From: Silene latifolia
Taxonomy: Eukaryota; Streptophyta; Magnoliopsida; Caryophyllales; Caryophyllaceae
Reading direction: 5' to 3'
NCBI RefSeq assembly: GCF_048544455.1
Contig: NC_133538.1
Coordinates: forward strand, 2,956,158 to 3,020,157
Length of the DNA stretch: 64,000 nucleotides
Below, piece after piece: positions 1-11,269 of this stretch. The position numbers were made by a program, and so were the translations under genes. The first letter of the stretch is position 1, and every line of letters begins with the position of its first letter. Below the pieces are notes generated by a model. The model was not told the DNA's origin, did no database searches, and worked only from the letters and a program-made list of their open reading frames with translations.

Positions 1-1277
1 ATCAAGTAAATAACTTACTCGATCGAGTAGGTGAAAGTCAGAGACACGTATATAAAAATTACCAGGGCTACTCGATCGAGTAAGGGGTACTCGATCGAGT
101 ACCAAGGCGCACTCGATCGAGTAAGGGCCACTCGATCGAGTACCCTACGCATTTCTCAGCACTGTCCAGTTTTCGTAAAATGGTCATAACTCACTCATTT
201 CTTGGTCGTTTTGGGCGTGTGACCTATCGTTAGAATCGTAAAAGAACAAGCTATCAACTATAATTGGAATCACATTAAAATCGTTTATGCATCTCAAGTT
301 ATAACAGTTTAAAGACAACTTTGCTGTAATCAGACGACATAATTATCTGATTTTCTCTTTCAAACAACTTACACACCAACAAAGCGAATAAAAGCGACTC
401 AATACTATTAAAACCACTATCCCTAACCACATGTTACGACCTACCAAAAGCCAAACAATAACATTTATCATGCTCATATAACATTCAACTTATCACTCAT
501 GTACTACCGCATACTTTAACTTCATAACTTTTCGTAAAATAAAACATACTCATACAATTACAAATCCTATTTCCATGTTACTAATACAACAATATTACAA
601 ATCCACCTCGTCACCTAAACATATTCATAATCACGAAATTCATATCTTCATGCCATTGCCACTTCATCTTTTCCAATCAATTTATCTAGTTCAATCACAT
701 TTTTCATCTAACAAGTGCATATGATACAACAGTAGACAATTATACGAACTTATTATATAGCTTTACGCAAACAAAATTACGTAAAATCATATCACACCCT
801 TTAATCTCATGTTACAAGTGTATCCCGATTATAAATCATCCCTCCTGCAACATCACTATTCATCACATATTATCATATATGAACTACTCCCTTTTTCTAC
901 CACATCATTCATCATTCTCATATACTTTTCCAACAATTCAAAACATTGTAAACCAATAATCATGCAATTCATGTATTCAATCAACGACAAATTTAATCAT
1001 ATCATCTTCATCCTTCACTACACATCTTATAGCATCCACATGCATGCATCCATCAATTCATACAACACCTTACTATATAGATACACAACACACAAGGTAA
1101 ACACATAGTGATCCCGACTCATATCCCATGTGACCGGTTCAAAATTGTAGGGCGAGTTCACGGCTTTAGGACGTCTCCCAAGCCTTTGCATTAGCTCCCA
1201 CAACTTCTACCCCGGGTTCATTTTAATTAGACTCCCTAGGTTCATTAGATTCATTGGTTACAGGTTTCAGGATCGTC
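1..1277 (-). mobile_element. Internal (5' leader side) part of a reverse-oriented LTR retrotransposon
   Basis: This stretch lies on the internal side of a reverse-strand primer binding site at 1278-1289, so it is the leader region of an element running right to left and leaving the window at base 1. It has no credible coding frame. Five copies of the palindrome TACTCGATCGAGTA (or its C-initial variant) lie at 16-142, about 1.1 kb from the primer site. The forward element at 4485-12534 has its own array at a similar distance after its primer site, which supports a shared family. Confidence 0.6.
16..142. repeat. Palindrome array TACTCGATCGAGTA, 5 copies
   Basis: Copies start at 16, 69, 88, 110 and 129. 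The last four are spaced 19, 22 and 19 bp. The 14-mer is its own reverse complement; two copies start with C instead of T. Confidence 0.9.
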
Positions 1278-1289
1278 GCTCTGATACCA
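1278..1289 (-). other. Primer binding site (tRNA-iMet type), reverse element
   Basis: The reverse complement reads TGGTATCAGAGC, the usual plant initiator-tRNA-Met primer site. It is separated by three bases from the LTR end at 1293, the same spacing as in the forward element (5758 to 5762). Confidence 0.8.
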
Positions 1290-1788
1290 TTTTGTAACAC
1301 CCCCATACTCCAAGTGCCTTACCAGGACCACTTAAGGCATGGAAGTGCGACCATCTCGGTTACCCGAGGCAATGATAATCATAAGACAATAAAGAAACGT
1401 ACTTTAAAAGTAAATATAATTTAATTGATTACATGTCTCAAACAAAACTGTTAAATGAAATACAAGGTTCTCAGACGGTCTACTGATAAAACTATCAAAG
1501 CTACTAGACATCGTCTGACACGGTAGAAGACTTCTAACTGCCACGTGATGACTCATCCCAGCTATCCCATGCGCATCAATCATACCTGCTCAATAACTGC
1601 TCACCACCCCCGAATGGATCACCACAGTTTTTAAAACATTTAAACGGGATCAGTACTAATCACACAATTTATATAATCTAACAACACAACAAACAACACA
1701 GCTCAATAGTCACAGATATACTCCGAACTCCATCACCAACTCCATAATACTGACTACACACTAAAGTGTGTAGCCCTGCCAGAGTGCC

Positions 1789-3256
1789 TGATACGTGCCT
1801 AATATATAGTCTTTTTAGCCTATTTCAGCACGTATTTCTATGCATTTTTATACTGTTTTTATGGTATTTTACCCTGAATTGGCTAATTTGGTTCGTTTTG
1901 TCCATTTTTGTAGAAATGAACGCGAAATTAGTGGAATCGTACTCTTTTTCGTCCTTTTTGCATGCATTTAGAGGAGACGGGATTGTTCCAGAGTGAGATA
2001 CTGCATTTGGAAGCGTCATGACACGGATTACTAGGCATTTAGGCGCGGAATTGAGCTGAAATGAAGACGAAATACTCGATCGAGCAGTTTTACCACTCGA
2101 TCGAGTGGTTTTTACGTCTCCCATTGGTCGATCGAGTAGAATTCTACTCGATCCTTAGCTTGCAGAAAGACCAGTTACTCGATCGAGTAACTTTCTACTC
2201 GATCGAGTAGATTTGCTGAGGTGTTTACTCGATCGAGTGGTTTTAATCCACTAGATCGAGTGGTTTCGCTAATTATGGGCTTTAAACAGCCGGTGTGTTG
2301 TTTAATTTCGCAACTTAAGTACTTTTCCTATTTAAACCTACGTTAACAAGGTTATTATGATCTTTTATCTATTCTTTTTATCTATCAAGAAACTTTACTG
2401 CGTTACTTTGTTTCCTCAATAACCTTACTTTTGGGATTATTCTTGCTCGGATTTTGTGTTCTTTACGCCGGATTCGCACTGATTGTAATTCCTTTCTCTT
2501 CCCTTAATAATAATTAATCCTTGTTGTTTTAATTGCTTGTTATTCCATTTAATTACCTAGCCCTAATTTCTCTTTATGCTTTTTACTTGTTATTTCATAA
2601 TGTCTACTGCTGGAAATCTATCTGCTGTTAGTTTAATTAGCGACATGAGTAGCTAAACCCCTTTCATGTTGGGATTAGGCGATCTGCGGTAGGATTGTGA
2701 CGATATAGTAAATGAAACAGACGAAATAATTACGAGACTCTGTCACATAGCAATTTAATTGTATTTATCGACTTAGTTGAGTGCACACTTCTGAGTCACC
2801 TCTTTAATCTGGCTAAAATTAATCCTAGATCAAAAGATTGGACTAAATAGGCCTGCTATGAACAATAGACTACCTTGACGAGAATGAAAGTTAAGTTAGT
2901 GGTATTTTAGGATAGAAGGTGGACCGAAAGGACCTTTCAACATCCGTCTTACATTAATTCGTCTGAGTCATTTACAGCTGAGTCACTGGACTACCGTAGT
3001 GAACCGAAATCCTGACATGTCCCTCTTTATCTGATAGTTTAAACTCATTTCCTGCCTTTATTGCTCTCGCCCTTTATTTATCTTTCCTTTAAAACTCGTA
3101 GTTTAGATAACAATTCAAACAACCCCCCCCCCATTTGTGACCAAATAGACGGACTTCTACAGATAACTTGCCTCCCTGTGGAGATCGACCTGACTTCCCT
3201 AACTATATAGTTAGTCGAGTTAGTTTATTTTTGACAGGTACACGACATACGTGTCA
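1789..3256 (+). mobile_element. Solo LTR of a second LTR-retrotransposon family
   Basis: The 1468 bp block starts TGATACGT and ends ACGTGTCA, an inverted terminal match. It is flanked by the perfect 5-bp duplication GTGCC (1784-1788 and 3257-3261). No internal region, primer site or polypurine tract is present, so it is a solo LTR left by LTR-LTR recombination. Its body is unlike the host LTR, but it carries its own palindrome cluster. The orientation is provisional. Confidence 0.85.
2073..2262. repeat. Palindrome cluster (ACTCGATCGAGT variants) in solo LTR
   Basis: Eight exact or degenerate copies start at 2073, 2094, 2125, 2144, 2176, 2196, 2226 and 2249. Spacing is 19-23 bp, with some gaps near 30 bp. 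Several copies carry paired end changes (CACTCGATCGAGTG) that keep the palindrome. Confidence 0.85.
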
Positions 3257-3999
3257 GTGCCCATCCCAACAGGTCACTCCACGCCGCCAGTGGGGGACCG
3301 CAGCCGTTCCCACCTAATCCCCGCTCATCTCCATCGAGCGATAAACCCAAATTCCTTAATGTGCACATCCCTTCTGTGACGGGTTCCACAGAAGGCGAAT
3401 AATGGACGTGAAGCCACTCCCGCAAGTGACTCCACTCAGCCAGGGACGCGCCCCGAAGAACACAGACAGATACAAACAATCACAACTACTATCAACAACC
3501 AAATCCAACAATCGTCACAATACGAGTACGATAATATTCAACAATCACAAAACACCAACAACACATTATGGGACTAATACTGAGTAGGGAAACCCTATCT
3601 GGAAAGCAACACAGTCAGACGATCTCAATAGCTGATATCAAAAGGCTTCTTCTACGAATCCTCCTCCTAACATACAATCGTATAATTACTACCAATCAAG
3701 AAACACAATAAAACCCCCAAATCCCCAAATTAGGGTTTAATTAACTTTAACGAAATACCATAAAAACAGTACGTAGATCTTACCCTCGACGCAAGGATTA
3801 CAAAGGTATAAAGAAAGACAAATTCCGACCTTCCAAGCTCCGGGATTTGCCAACAATGCAATTGATGCGAAGAACGTAGATTGTTTTCTCTTTTGAAAGT
3901 ATTTAGGTTTGTAAAGTGTATTAAGAAAGTGACGGAAGTGATTATATACTAAATCGCATTATTAACAAAACCCGACAAATCATCCCTCCGTAAACCGGC

Positions 4000-4074
4000 T
4001 ACTCGATCGAGTAACTGACGTACTCGATCGAGTGCCGCCTACTCGATCGAGTACCAAGGCTACTCGATCGAGTA
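4000..4074. repeat. Palindrome array in reverse LTR, 4 copies
   Basis: Copies start at 4000, 4021, 4040 and 4061 (spacing 21, 19, 21 bp). Two decayed copies follow near 4114-4147. Confidence 0.9.
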
Positions 4075-4177
4075 CCCAACTGGTCAGAAACTATTTTAAA
4101 ACGCAAAACACACTTACTCGACAGAGTAAGGCCCACTTGATAGAGTACCCAAAGACTCATAAAACCGTAGTATTACA

Positions 4178-4484
4178 GTCTTCCCTCCTTAAAAAGAATT
4201 TCGTCCCCGAAGTTCAACCCATACATAAAAACAAACATACTAACTCGGTCAAGACGCAACAAAGCTACTAAGAACTCAAAATAAAACCTCAACTTATAAA
4301 ACATGAAATCATGAACTCTTAACACCAACTCCACCAACTATTCCTACCTCCACACATCGCTCACGATGTCGTATCAACTACATCATAAACTCTCCCGACA
4401 CTAACTCCATATACTACCAACTACCATCCACTAACGCTGCTAGCTCCATAATATATCATCCACTACCAAATCCAATATCAAGAC
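4178..4484 (-). mobile_element. Polypurine tract and 3' internal end of reverse element
   Basis: Next to the LTR edge, the minus strand of 4178-4190 is a purine-rich tract (AAGGAGGGAAGAC). It is preceded by the hairpin-forming stretch at 4196-4215. The rest is non-coding internal sequence, cut at 4484 by insertion of the forward element. Confidence 0.65.
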
Positions 4485-5758
4485 TGTAATACCCGCCCTT
4501 TTAGGGACCCTTTGACCATCGTTGACTGTCCTCGGGAACGGGAGTAATCTTAGAAAAGTATGCCAAAGCCTCTTTGAGCTACGTGTTAGGAGTGGTACTC
4601 GATAGAGTAGAGGCTACTCGATCGAGTAGCTAGGGCACTCGATCGAGTAGGGGGTTACTCGATCGAGTATGTTGGGTACTCGATCGAGTGCCTGGTTTTC
4701 AGCGGGGGTTTTATATCGCGTTTTGTTAAATCCGCAAATCACTTTCGCCACTTTCCTCCTATCCTTCAGCCGCCTCTTTCCCTTCCCTTCACCTCAAAAC
4801 CTCCATGGATGCCTTTTGAAGACTCTTGAGCCTTAGGAGAGCGTCCCTTGAGTCGGGTAGCGGTCTTTCGCCTTGTCTCTCCCTGTTAGGTATGTCATAA
4901 TCATCATCCGTGCCTTTGTTTCCATAGTTAGGGTTTTGCTTGTAGTAATAGATATTTACATGATGGTAATAGGCTTTGCTTGTGCGCTGGATCTTTGTGT
5001 TTGTCGGCGTGGATTGGTTGCGGATGCGTAAAGGTAGGTTCGCCTACTCGATTCTTCGTAGATCGTCTAGTGTGTCGATCGTTGTGATAGTATTGTGGTT
5101 GCTTGACATGGTAATTGTATTGTGTTGTGGTGGTGGTTGTGATCGTTGTGATGGTTCTCGAGATGCGTTCTCGGAGCGAGTGGGGTCGCTTGCGGGAGTG
5201 ACTTCACGCCCTAGTTTCGCCTTTCGTGGAACCCGCCACCGAAGGGATGTGCACATTAATGAGCAGGGTTATCGCTCGTACGATGAGCGGGGCTTAGATG
5301 GGAACGGCTGCGGTCCCCATCGCAGGGGTCGGGTCCAAAGGGGGACGATCGATGAGGAGGATGTTGGTGTGTTGTGGTTGAGTGTGAGCCGTTGGCATTG
5401 TTTTGTCTTGCTAGTTGTAGTCGTATTCGCCGTGTTGTATCTCGATCGACCTTGTGTGGTTGTTTGTTTGTTATGTGTCCGCCGTGATCCCTTATGGTGA
5501 GCGAGTCGGTCTTAGCGAGGAGTTGATGTCGTGGATAGTCGAGTCCGGGCGGGGATGAGTCTTCACGAGATATGATGGTCATAGCGTGTAGTCCTTGAGT
5601 TGTACCGTATTGTATTTTGGTTTGAATCACTTGTAATATAACTTAATAGTTCTTTTATTGACGTTTGATAATTACTTTCCTCGGGCAACCGAGATGGTAA
5701 CGCCCTTATATGCTAAGGAAGGCCTAGTTAAGGTTCCTCTGAATATCGGGGTGTTACA
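4485..5758 (+). repeat. 5' LTR of the 8-kb element
   Basis: Starts TGTAATACCC and ends GGTGTTACA. It holds a palindrome array (4596-4690), followed by a TATA-like stretch (TTTTATATCG near 4708). Reading frames inside it have no recognisable product. Confidence 0.85.
4596..4690. repeat. Palindrome array, 5 copies, in 5' LTR
   Basis: Copies start at 4596 (one mismatch), 4615, 4636, 4656 and 4677, spaced 19, 21, 20 and 21 bp. The array lies about 110 bp into the LTR, just upstream of the TATA-like stretch, in the expected U3 control region. Confidence 0.9.
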
Positions 5759-5761
5759 AAG

Positions 5762-5773
5762 TGGTATCAGAGA
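5762..5773 (+). other. Primer binding site (tRNA-iMet type)
   Basis: TGGTATCAGAGA begins three bases after the 5' LTR end and matches the initiator-tRNA-Met site in 11 of 12 bases. Confidence 0.8.
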
Positions 5774-8425
5774 GACGATTTTGGAACCTGTAACAAATGA
5801 ACATAATGAACGTAGAGAGTCTAGTAAAATGAACCTGGTGTATGTGTAATGGGAGCCCCGGCTGATGCTAAATTTTGGGTGAGTAGGCGCCCTCATTTCA
5901 AAATCTTGGCCCCATGACACTTAAGCCAGTCACACGGGATGGGAATGTGGAGTCCGTGTGTCTATATGTGCTATGTATGTTAATTGTGCCGGAGCTACCT
6001 CCGGTTAAGTTTGTTAGAATAAATAGAGGTGTGATAGTAATGTTTGGGCCGAGTATGGTAATTATTGACGAGGTTATCAAAGCTCGTTGGATGATTAGTG
6101 AGCTTATAGAATAGCTAGGAGCTATGTGACGAGATTATACGTCATGGAGATGCGTGAAAGTGTGAATTTGAATGTGTAATATGAATAGCGAACACGTAGG
6201 TGTTTGTCATAAAATTTATGATGACGGAAGTTGTAAGTGAACTTGTAGATCCTACCGCGGTGACTATAATGATAATTATAGTATGGATGAGTAATAATTC
6301 GAATCACGGGATGTGGTAATGTGTATATGCTTCGCTATTTAGTTGAAATTTTCCATTTGCGTAATATTTGATTTAGGCAAAGTAAATTGCTTATGATAGA
6401 ATGTGAAACATGGTAGATTAGTTTGTTTTGAAAAGTACGCATTTATGCAATACGTGAAAGAATGAACTCATATTAGTTTAAATGTTTCAATTTAGTAGTA
6501 ATATACATAAAGTAAGCTTAAATGTAGTATGATGGTGTGATTATGTTTACGGAAAGTCGGTGGCAGGTAAAACCGAGTAGGGTAAAGGTTGTAGTGTACG
6601 TGGGATAAGCTTCATTTGTTTGGCAATATGGTAGACTTTGTTCATAATGGTAATACGTGAATAAATTTGATAATGAGTGCCGAATTCGAACTTAGTGGGA
6701 ATCGACACGCAGTTGTTGTTTTTGCGGAATCTTCAAGTTACTTCGTACTTTTGATCGAGCACTTAGCCATACTTGACCGAGTGCGAGTGCGTACTAGACC
6801 GAGTAGACCTCACTCGATCTAGTCAGGAGGCTATAACGTCGGAATGTGGGAAAATTCCCGCAGTTACTCGATGATTTAGCTCCTACTCGATCGAGTAGGG
6901 TGGTACTCGATCGAGTACCCCAGGCACTCGATCGAGTAGGTTCTTGTGCAAAGATTCCTACGGGTTTTCTTAAAACCCTTCACCTTTCTATTTCTTCTTC
7001 TTATTCCTCCATATTTCGGCACAACCATCCTATATCACTCTTAAATCCCTTAATCTCTCCCAAATCCTCTCTTTCTCTTGGGTTAGTAGTGATTCTTGGG
7101 GTCGATTTTCCTTGTTTAATTCGTTTCTTTGCTCTACTAATCAATCAAGGTAAGTTATTCTTCTCAATTTATGTGATATGTTACTTTGAATGTGTTAGAA
7201 TGAGGAGGTAATCTGAAATTTTCGATTCACATGATGTAATAGTTGCTTTAGATAGTTGAAACATGATTCATATGCCTCTTTTCCATGTTTGTTGGTGATT
7301 AATTGCTGTAGATTAGATTAGAAAAGTTGCAAAGATGAAATCGAAATTTCTAGGGTTACAAATTTGAAAATTGATTTTTGATTGTTCTACATTGATTAGG
7401 TGATGGAATTAAGTATTATACATTGTTTATATCATGTGGAAAGGTGAATTCTGATGATTATCACCTTAGAAAGTTGCCTTAAAACTCCGTCTTAAAAGTG
7501 CCTTATGGGAAATTCGTGACTTAGAATTGGAAAATTGAAGTGGTAATTGACAATATAAGTATAAATTGAACTTCAATATAATAATAGAAACAATGATTGA
7601 TGAATACATGCCACAATTTTCACAGCTGTAAAGACCGTCTGAAAATTTTGATTGAGTTGTTTTACATAATAGTGAAGAGTGATATTGATTTGTCATAAAT
7701 TATTCTTTCTCTTGCATTAGTGACATGTAGTTTGCAATGTAAATGGAACGACCTTTAGAAGCATGCTAGGATATTCAAATTGCTGAGTATATGTGTCCAC
7801 ATGCCAAACTTTCGTAATTATGGTTTATAAGTGGCTACAAACTGAGATCATATGATAAAATTGAGGAAACTATTGATGAAATATGAATACCTAGCGAAAC
7901 ATCTAAGCTTAATGACATGAACTATGAGCCTCGAGTATGGAATTGGTTAACGAGTTAGTGAAGTTGCCAATTATATAAAACTCGAATTGTATGAAGTGTA
8001 TGCCTACATGTTTTATACAAATTGCTTGAACTTGTATGTCAAAAAAAAAAATTGGAAACTGTTGATAAACATGTGCACTTATCTTAATATTCAAGTTTAA
8101 TAACATGAATTATGTGCTTCACATGTCAAAATTGTTGGAAAATTGTGTGCTTAGCTGGATATGTGAATTCAAGTTACATGAAATAAGTGTTTGGATGTTT
8201 ATACAAGTTGTTTGGACTTATGCCTAGAACAGATGCCGAGACTAAACCTTGGAACCCGTCGGAGTAAACGGGAAGGGTTGATCCACTTGAGAGGGGGAGG
8301 CTAGTGGGCCGGTAGTACCCGCAGCCTCCGAGTACCCTTCATTTGTCTTCGTTGACTTTAAGCAAAGAGAGCGTTTTGTAGCTTTACAAAAACGCAAGAT
8401 GAGACCCACAAAGTGTATAGACACC
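5774..8425 (+). other. Leader and internal non-coding region of the 8-kb element
   Basis: There is no credible coding frame. Degenerate palindrome copies lie around 6776-6870. Three clean copies start at 6884, 6904 and 6925 (spacing 20 and 21 bp). Confidence 0.6.
6884..6938. repeat. Palindrome array, 3 clean copies, 5' internal region
   Basis: TACTCGATCGAGTA at 6884 and 6904 and the C-initial variant at 6925. Confidence 0.9.
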
Positions 8426-9229
8426 GGTGTGCTAGAGGAGTTGGAAATAGAGACGGATGTCCGTCATATATTCGTGACCTTGGGTTTTATTGGTTTGTAC
8501 CTTGAGGAAGCACACTTACCCTTTTCTTACCCTAGAATTTATGAGTTCCTTTAACTATGACCCAAATGGGTCGATGTGGAGTTCGGACTAATGAATACCA
8601 GTTTCCTTTTGACCATGGATTTGTTTGCCTCTCACCTTGGGTTGGCCAAGCCTCCCAAGGACTCCATCACCGACATTCCACCGAAGTGCGGCGTCTGCGC
8701 GCCTAATGCCTTGCTTGATCGGGAAGCAAGCTCCCACCGCGAGCAATATCTTTGATTAATGACGTTCAAAGACATCACTTTGAGAATCTTTCTCCGTTCC
8801 CTCTCAAACCTCCTCTATGATCGAAAAGATATCGATAAGTTGAATAACCATGAGGTCTTGCTTTTGATGTCGTACCTCAATCCGGAGCGGGCCAAGAAAG
8901 TGGTCTTTAATGCTCCTTCCATAGTGTGTCTTTGCTCTTGCCTTGATGGCTTCCTCTACTTCTCGGTACACAGTTTGTGGTGCCATTGCCACTCGGTTAG
9001 GCTGAAAAGCTAACCTCCTTTGAGGCTTCTTCAAAGATACGTGCCTCTAGCTACCCCTGTGCCTACCATGGATCGTGAGTACTATCTCGACCTGAAATGG
9101 TTGAGAACCTTGGCTGACGGTAGCCTAGCGTGGAGGGTGCTTGGCATGAGTTGGATGAAGATTCCGGCTCCAGCACCTCCCAGCCACGAGCCCTTGGAGC
9201 GCGGTGGTGACCGTGGATGGGGACGATGA
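8426..9229 (+). pseudogene. Broken ATHILA ORF-1-like / plant retrotransposon protein frame
   Basis: One frame runs through about 270 codons with stops near 8552, 8558, 8753 and 9011. Between the stops it reads as protein: a leucine- and phenylalanine-rich part (VTLGFIGLYLEEAHLPFSYP, then LLTMDLFASHLGLAKPP) and a later TMDREYYLDLKWLRTLADGS. The order (domain entry, FxxxLGL-like helix, then an acidic low-complexity tail at 9220-9260) resembles the Athila-type ORF that follows integrase, like the frame at 59952-60665. The match is by eye and weak. No catalytic motif is expected in this family, whose function is unknown. Confidence 0.4.
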
Positions 9230-10062
9230 GGAGGAGGAGGAGGAGGATGAGGACATACCCGCCGCCACTACGGACCTATCTCATTGATGGCACGATCCTC
9301 CAGGAGATGCCGGAGCCGACGAAGGGCGAGAATGCGGAAGTTCGGAGGGTGGGGAGACCCGAGTGGTGAGGGGACCCCGTCGAGTGAGGAGAGGGCCCCG
9401 GAGGCTAGGCCACGGCCGGTAGCACCACCACGGCGCAGAAAGCGGCCCTTCCCATGCTACCCTTACCTTGACACCCGGAGACGCGATCCGATTACAGGCG
9501 GAGAGAGTGTCATCTACCTTGACACTCCGGAACATGCACGAGGTGGCGTACGCCCGGGGATAGGGACCGAGGGGACCGCATCCGATCTGGTGGAGTGGCG
9601 TTGGGGATTACTCGGGGGTTTTCCATTCCTACGGGGTGGAACAGTCGACATGGGGAGCACCTCAGTCCTTTCCTTATGGAGGCTTGACGCCTTGGTACGT
9701 GGGCCCGGGAGCAGGAGCAGGGGGTGATGCGGGAGTAGGTTCATCTGGAGGTGGTGGTGGTGATGATGAGGTGATGTTCGAGCAAAGGCAGCGGCAGGAG
9801 TGATACTCCTTGTTTTTATCTTCGTTCGTGATTGTTGATAGTAGTTGATGTTAGCTGGTGGTATTGTTGTTAGACCCTGGTAGTTGTTTCCTTTTGTTTT
9901 GAGACTTAGTTGGATCTGTATGATTGGCCATAAGGCCGAATGTGATATTCTAACTGTTTGCAGGGTATTAGAAGTCGGGGAGTCGTCCCGACTCGATTTT
10001 GTATGTCAAGTATGCGCATTGGTGTTAGCTCGTGATGCATTTATGAGGGGTTGGCCTGTAGG

Positions 10063-10212
10063 TACTCGATAGAGTACCCCGTACTCTATCGAGTAGCTGC
10101 AGGATGACATGAGAAAAAGCATTCTGATCTCGGGCTACTCGATCGAGTAGCCAAGACACTCGATCGAGTAGCATGGCACTCGATCGAGTACCTAAACATA
10201 CTCGATCGAGTG
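10063..10212. repeat. Palindrome array, 3' internal region
   Basis: Two decayed copies (TACTCGATAGAGTA at 10063, then one near 10082) are followed by copies at 10136, 10157, 10177 and 10199, spaced 21, 20 and 22 bp. Confidence 0.9.
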
Positions 10213-10640
10213 ACACCTTTATTACAGGAGGTTTTTGAAAATTAAAAGTGTTCAATTGTTTTATAATTACGATCTTAATGATTAAAGCGATTGTGAGTGC
10301 ATAGTAACACATTTGAACCGTTAATTTCATATGTTACAAGTCATGATTGAAGTTTTATAAGCGTATTTGTCACAATTAGTGAGGCGATAATAATTTCTTG
10401 TTGCTTTTATTTTGTATGCGCCTTTTTACGATCTATTTATCAGAGTTGTAGCTTCTCGTACTTTTGTGCTTACCATATTAATATATGTTATCAATCGGTG
10501 GCTTGTTATTCCGGTGACATGTGTATGATTTTAATTTAACGAGTGTATAATTAGTGAGTAATGTCCATAATAAATAATATGGTTATCTTTAATGATTAGG
10601 ATACAAGTAGTAAATTATGTACGTGATAATTTGGGGTGGT

Positions 10641-10676
10641 GAACTTCGGGGACGAAGTTCCTTTTAGAGGGGAAGA
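10641..10676 (+). other. Extra copy of the hairpin plus polypurine-like tract
   Basis: GAACTTCGGGGACGAAGTTC (8-bp stem, GGGA loop) is followed by TTTTAGAGGGGAAGAG, the same order as at the real LTR junction 11236-11269. No LTR follows here, so this is an internal duplicate. Confidence 0.6.
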
Positions 10677-11235
10677 GTAATGTCGCGGAATAAAAAGGTT
10701 GTTTTGAATAATGTCTTGCTCGTTCATAATGTTGTTAATAGTTGTTTGTAATATTGTTGGTATCATGTATGGATAATGTTTTGCGTGTTTATAACATTGT
10801 CGGTAGTTGTTTAAAATGTTGTTGATGTTATGACCTGCCTTAGCATAACGAATTATCTTAGTCCTTTAAAATGAAAGTGAGTGTGGTTGTATGTTTCATT
10901 ATGATGGAATCACGTTGCCAAATAACAGGGCGGTAGTTGTCACACCACATGAAAGTTGATATGAGACATGTTCCGTTGACAATTTGATAATTGTTATGGT
11001 ATGTTGGGAGATCACGAGTGACGTTTCGCATTGCGCGTTGAATGTTTTATATATATATACAAAATAAAGGTTAACTGTGATAAAGTTTGCATGATAGTGG
11101 CAAGAGTCGATAGGTATATATGTGGTCGGTGATGATGATGACATGGGGGGGGATGGTATTTTCAAGAGGTATTGGTTTGGCCGGGAAGTTTGGTAAGGTC
11201 GCGTTGTTTCCATGTGAGCGGGAGATAGGTGAGGT

Positions 11236-11269
11236 GAACTTCGGGGACGAAGTTCTTTTTAGGGGAAGA
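11236..11269 (+). other. Pre-polypurine hairpin and polypurine tract
   Basis: The perfect inverted repeat GAACTTCG/CGAAGTTC around a GGGA loop lies at 11236-11255. AGGGGAAGA (11261-11269) abuts the 3' LTR and would prime plus-strand DNA synthesis. Confidence 0.75.

Larger units (their letters stand above)
1293..4177 (-). mobile_element. LTR of reverse-oriented element, interrupted by a solo LTR
   Basis: On the minus strand the LTR begins TGTAATAC (end at 4177) and finishes TGTTACA (at 1293). It matches the LTRs at 4485-5758 and 11270-12534 in several blocks, for example the region around 3290-3400 against 5220-5310. Without the solo LTR and one target copy it would be about 1.41 kb. It is bordered by a primer binding site on one side and a polypurine tract on the other, so internal sequence lies on both sides. 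Confidence 0.75.
9230..11235 (+). other. 3' internal non-coding region of the 8-kb element
   Basis: The GC-rich part to about 9800 contains a short (GAG)n run near 9231-9250 and may be the decayed tail of the preceding frame. The remainder is AT-rich without genes. It contains the palindrome array at 10063-10212 and a copy of the pre-polypurine hairpin at 10641. Confidence 0.5.

Noticed and set aside
16-142. CRISPR-like repeat/spacer array
   Set aside because: Repeats of 14 bp with 5-8 bp spacers in plant LTR elements; CRISPR repeats and spacers are longer and occur in prokaryotes.
4976-5630. Open frames of 120-174 codons in the LTR, repeated at 11656-12332
   Set aside because: No recognisable protein, broken by indels between the two LTR copies, and composition driven by GT-rich text.
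9281-9744. Overlapping open frames on both strands
   Set aside because: GC-rich and low complexity, without any recognisable domain; likely a decayed tail of the ATHILA-like frame.
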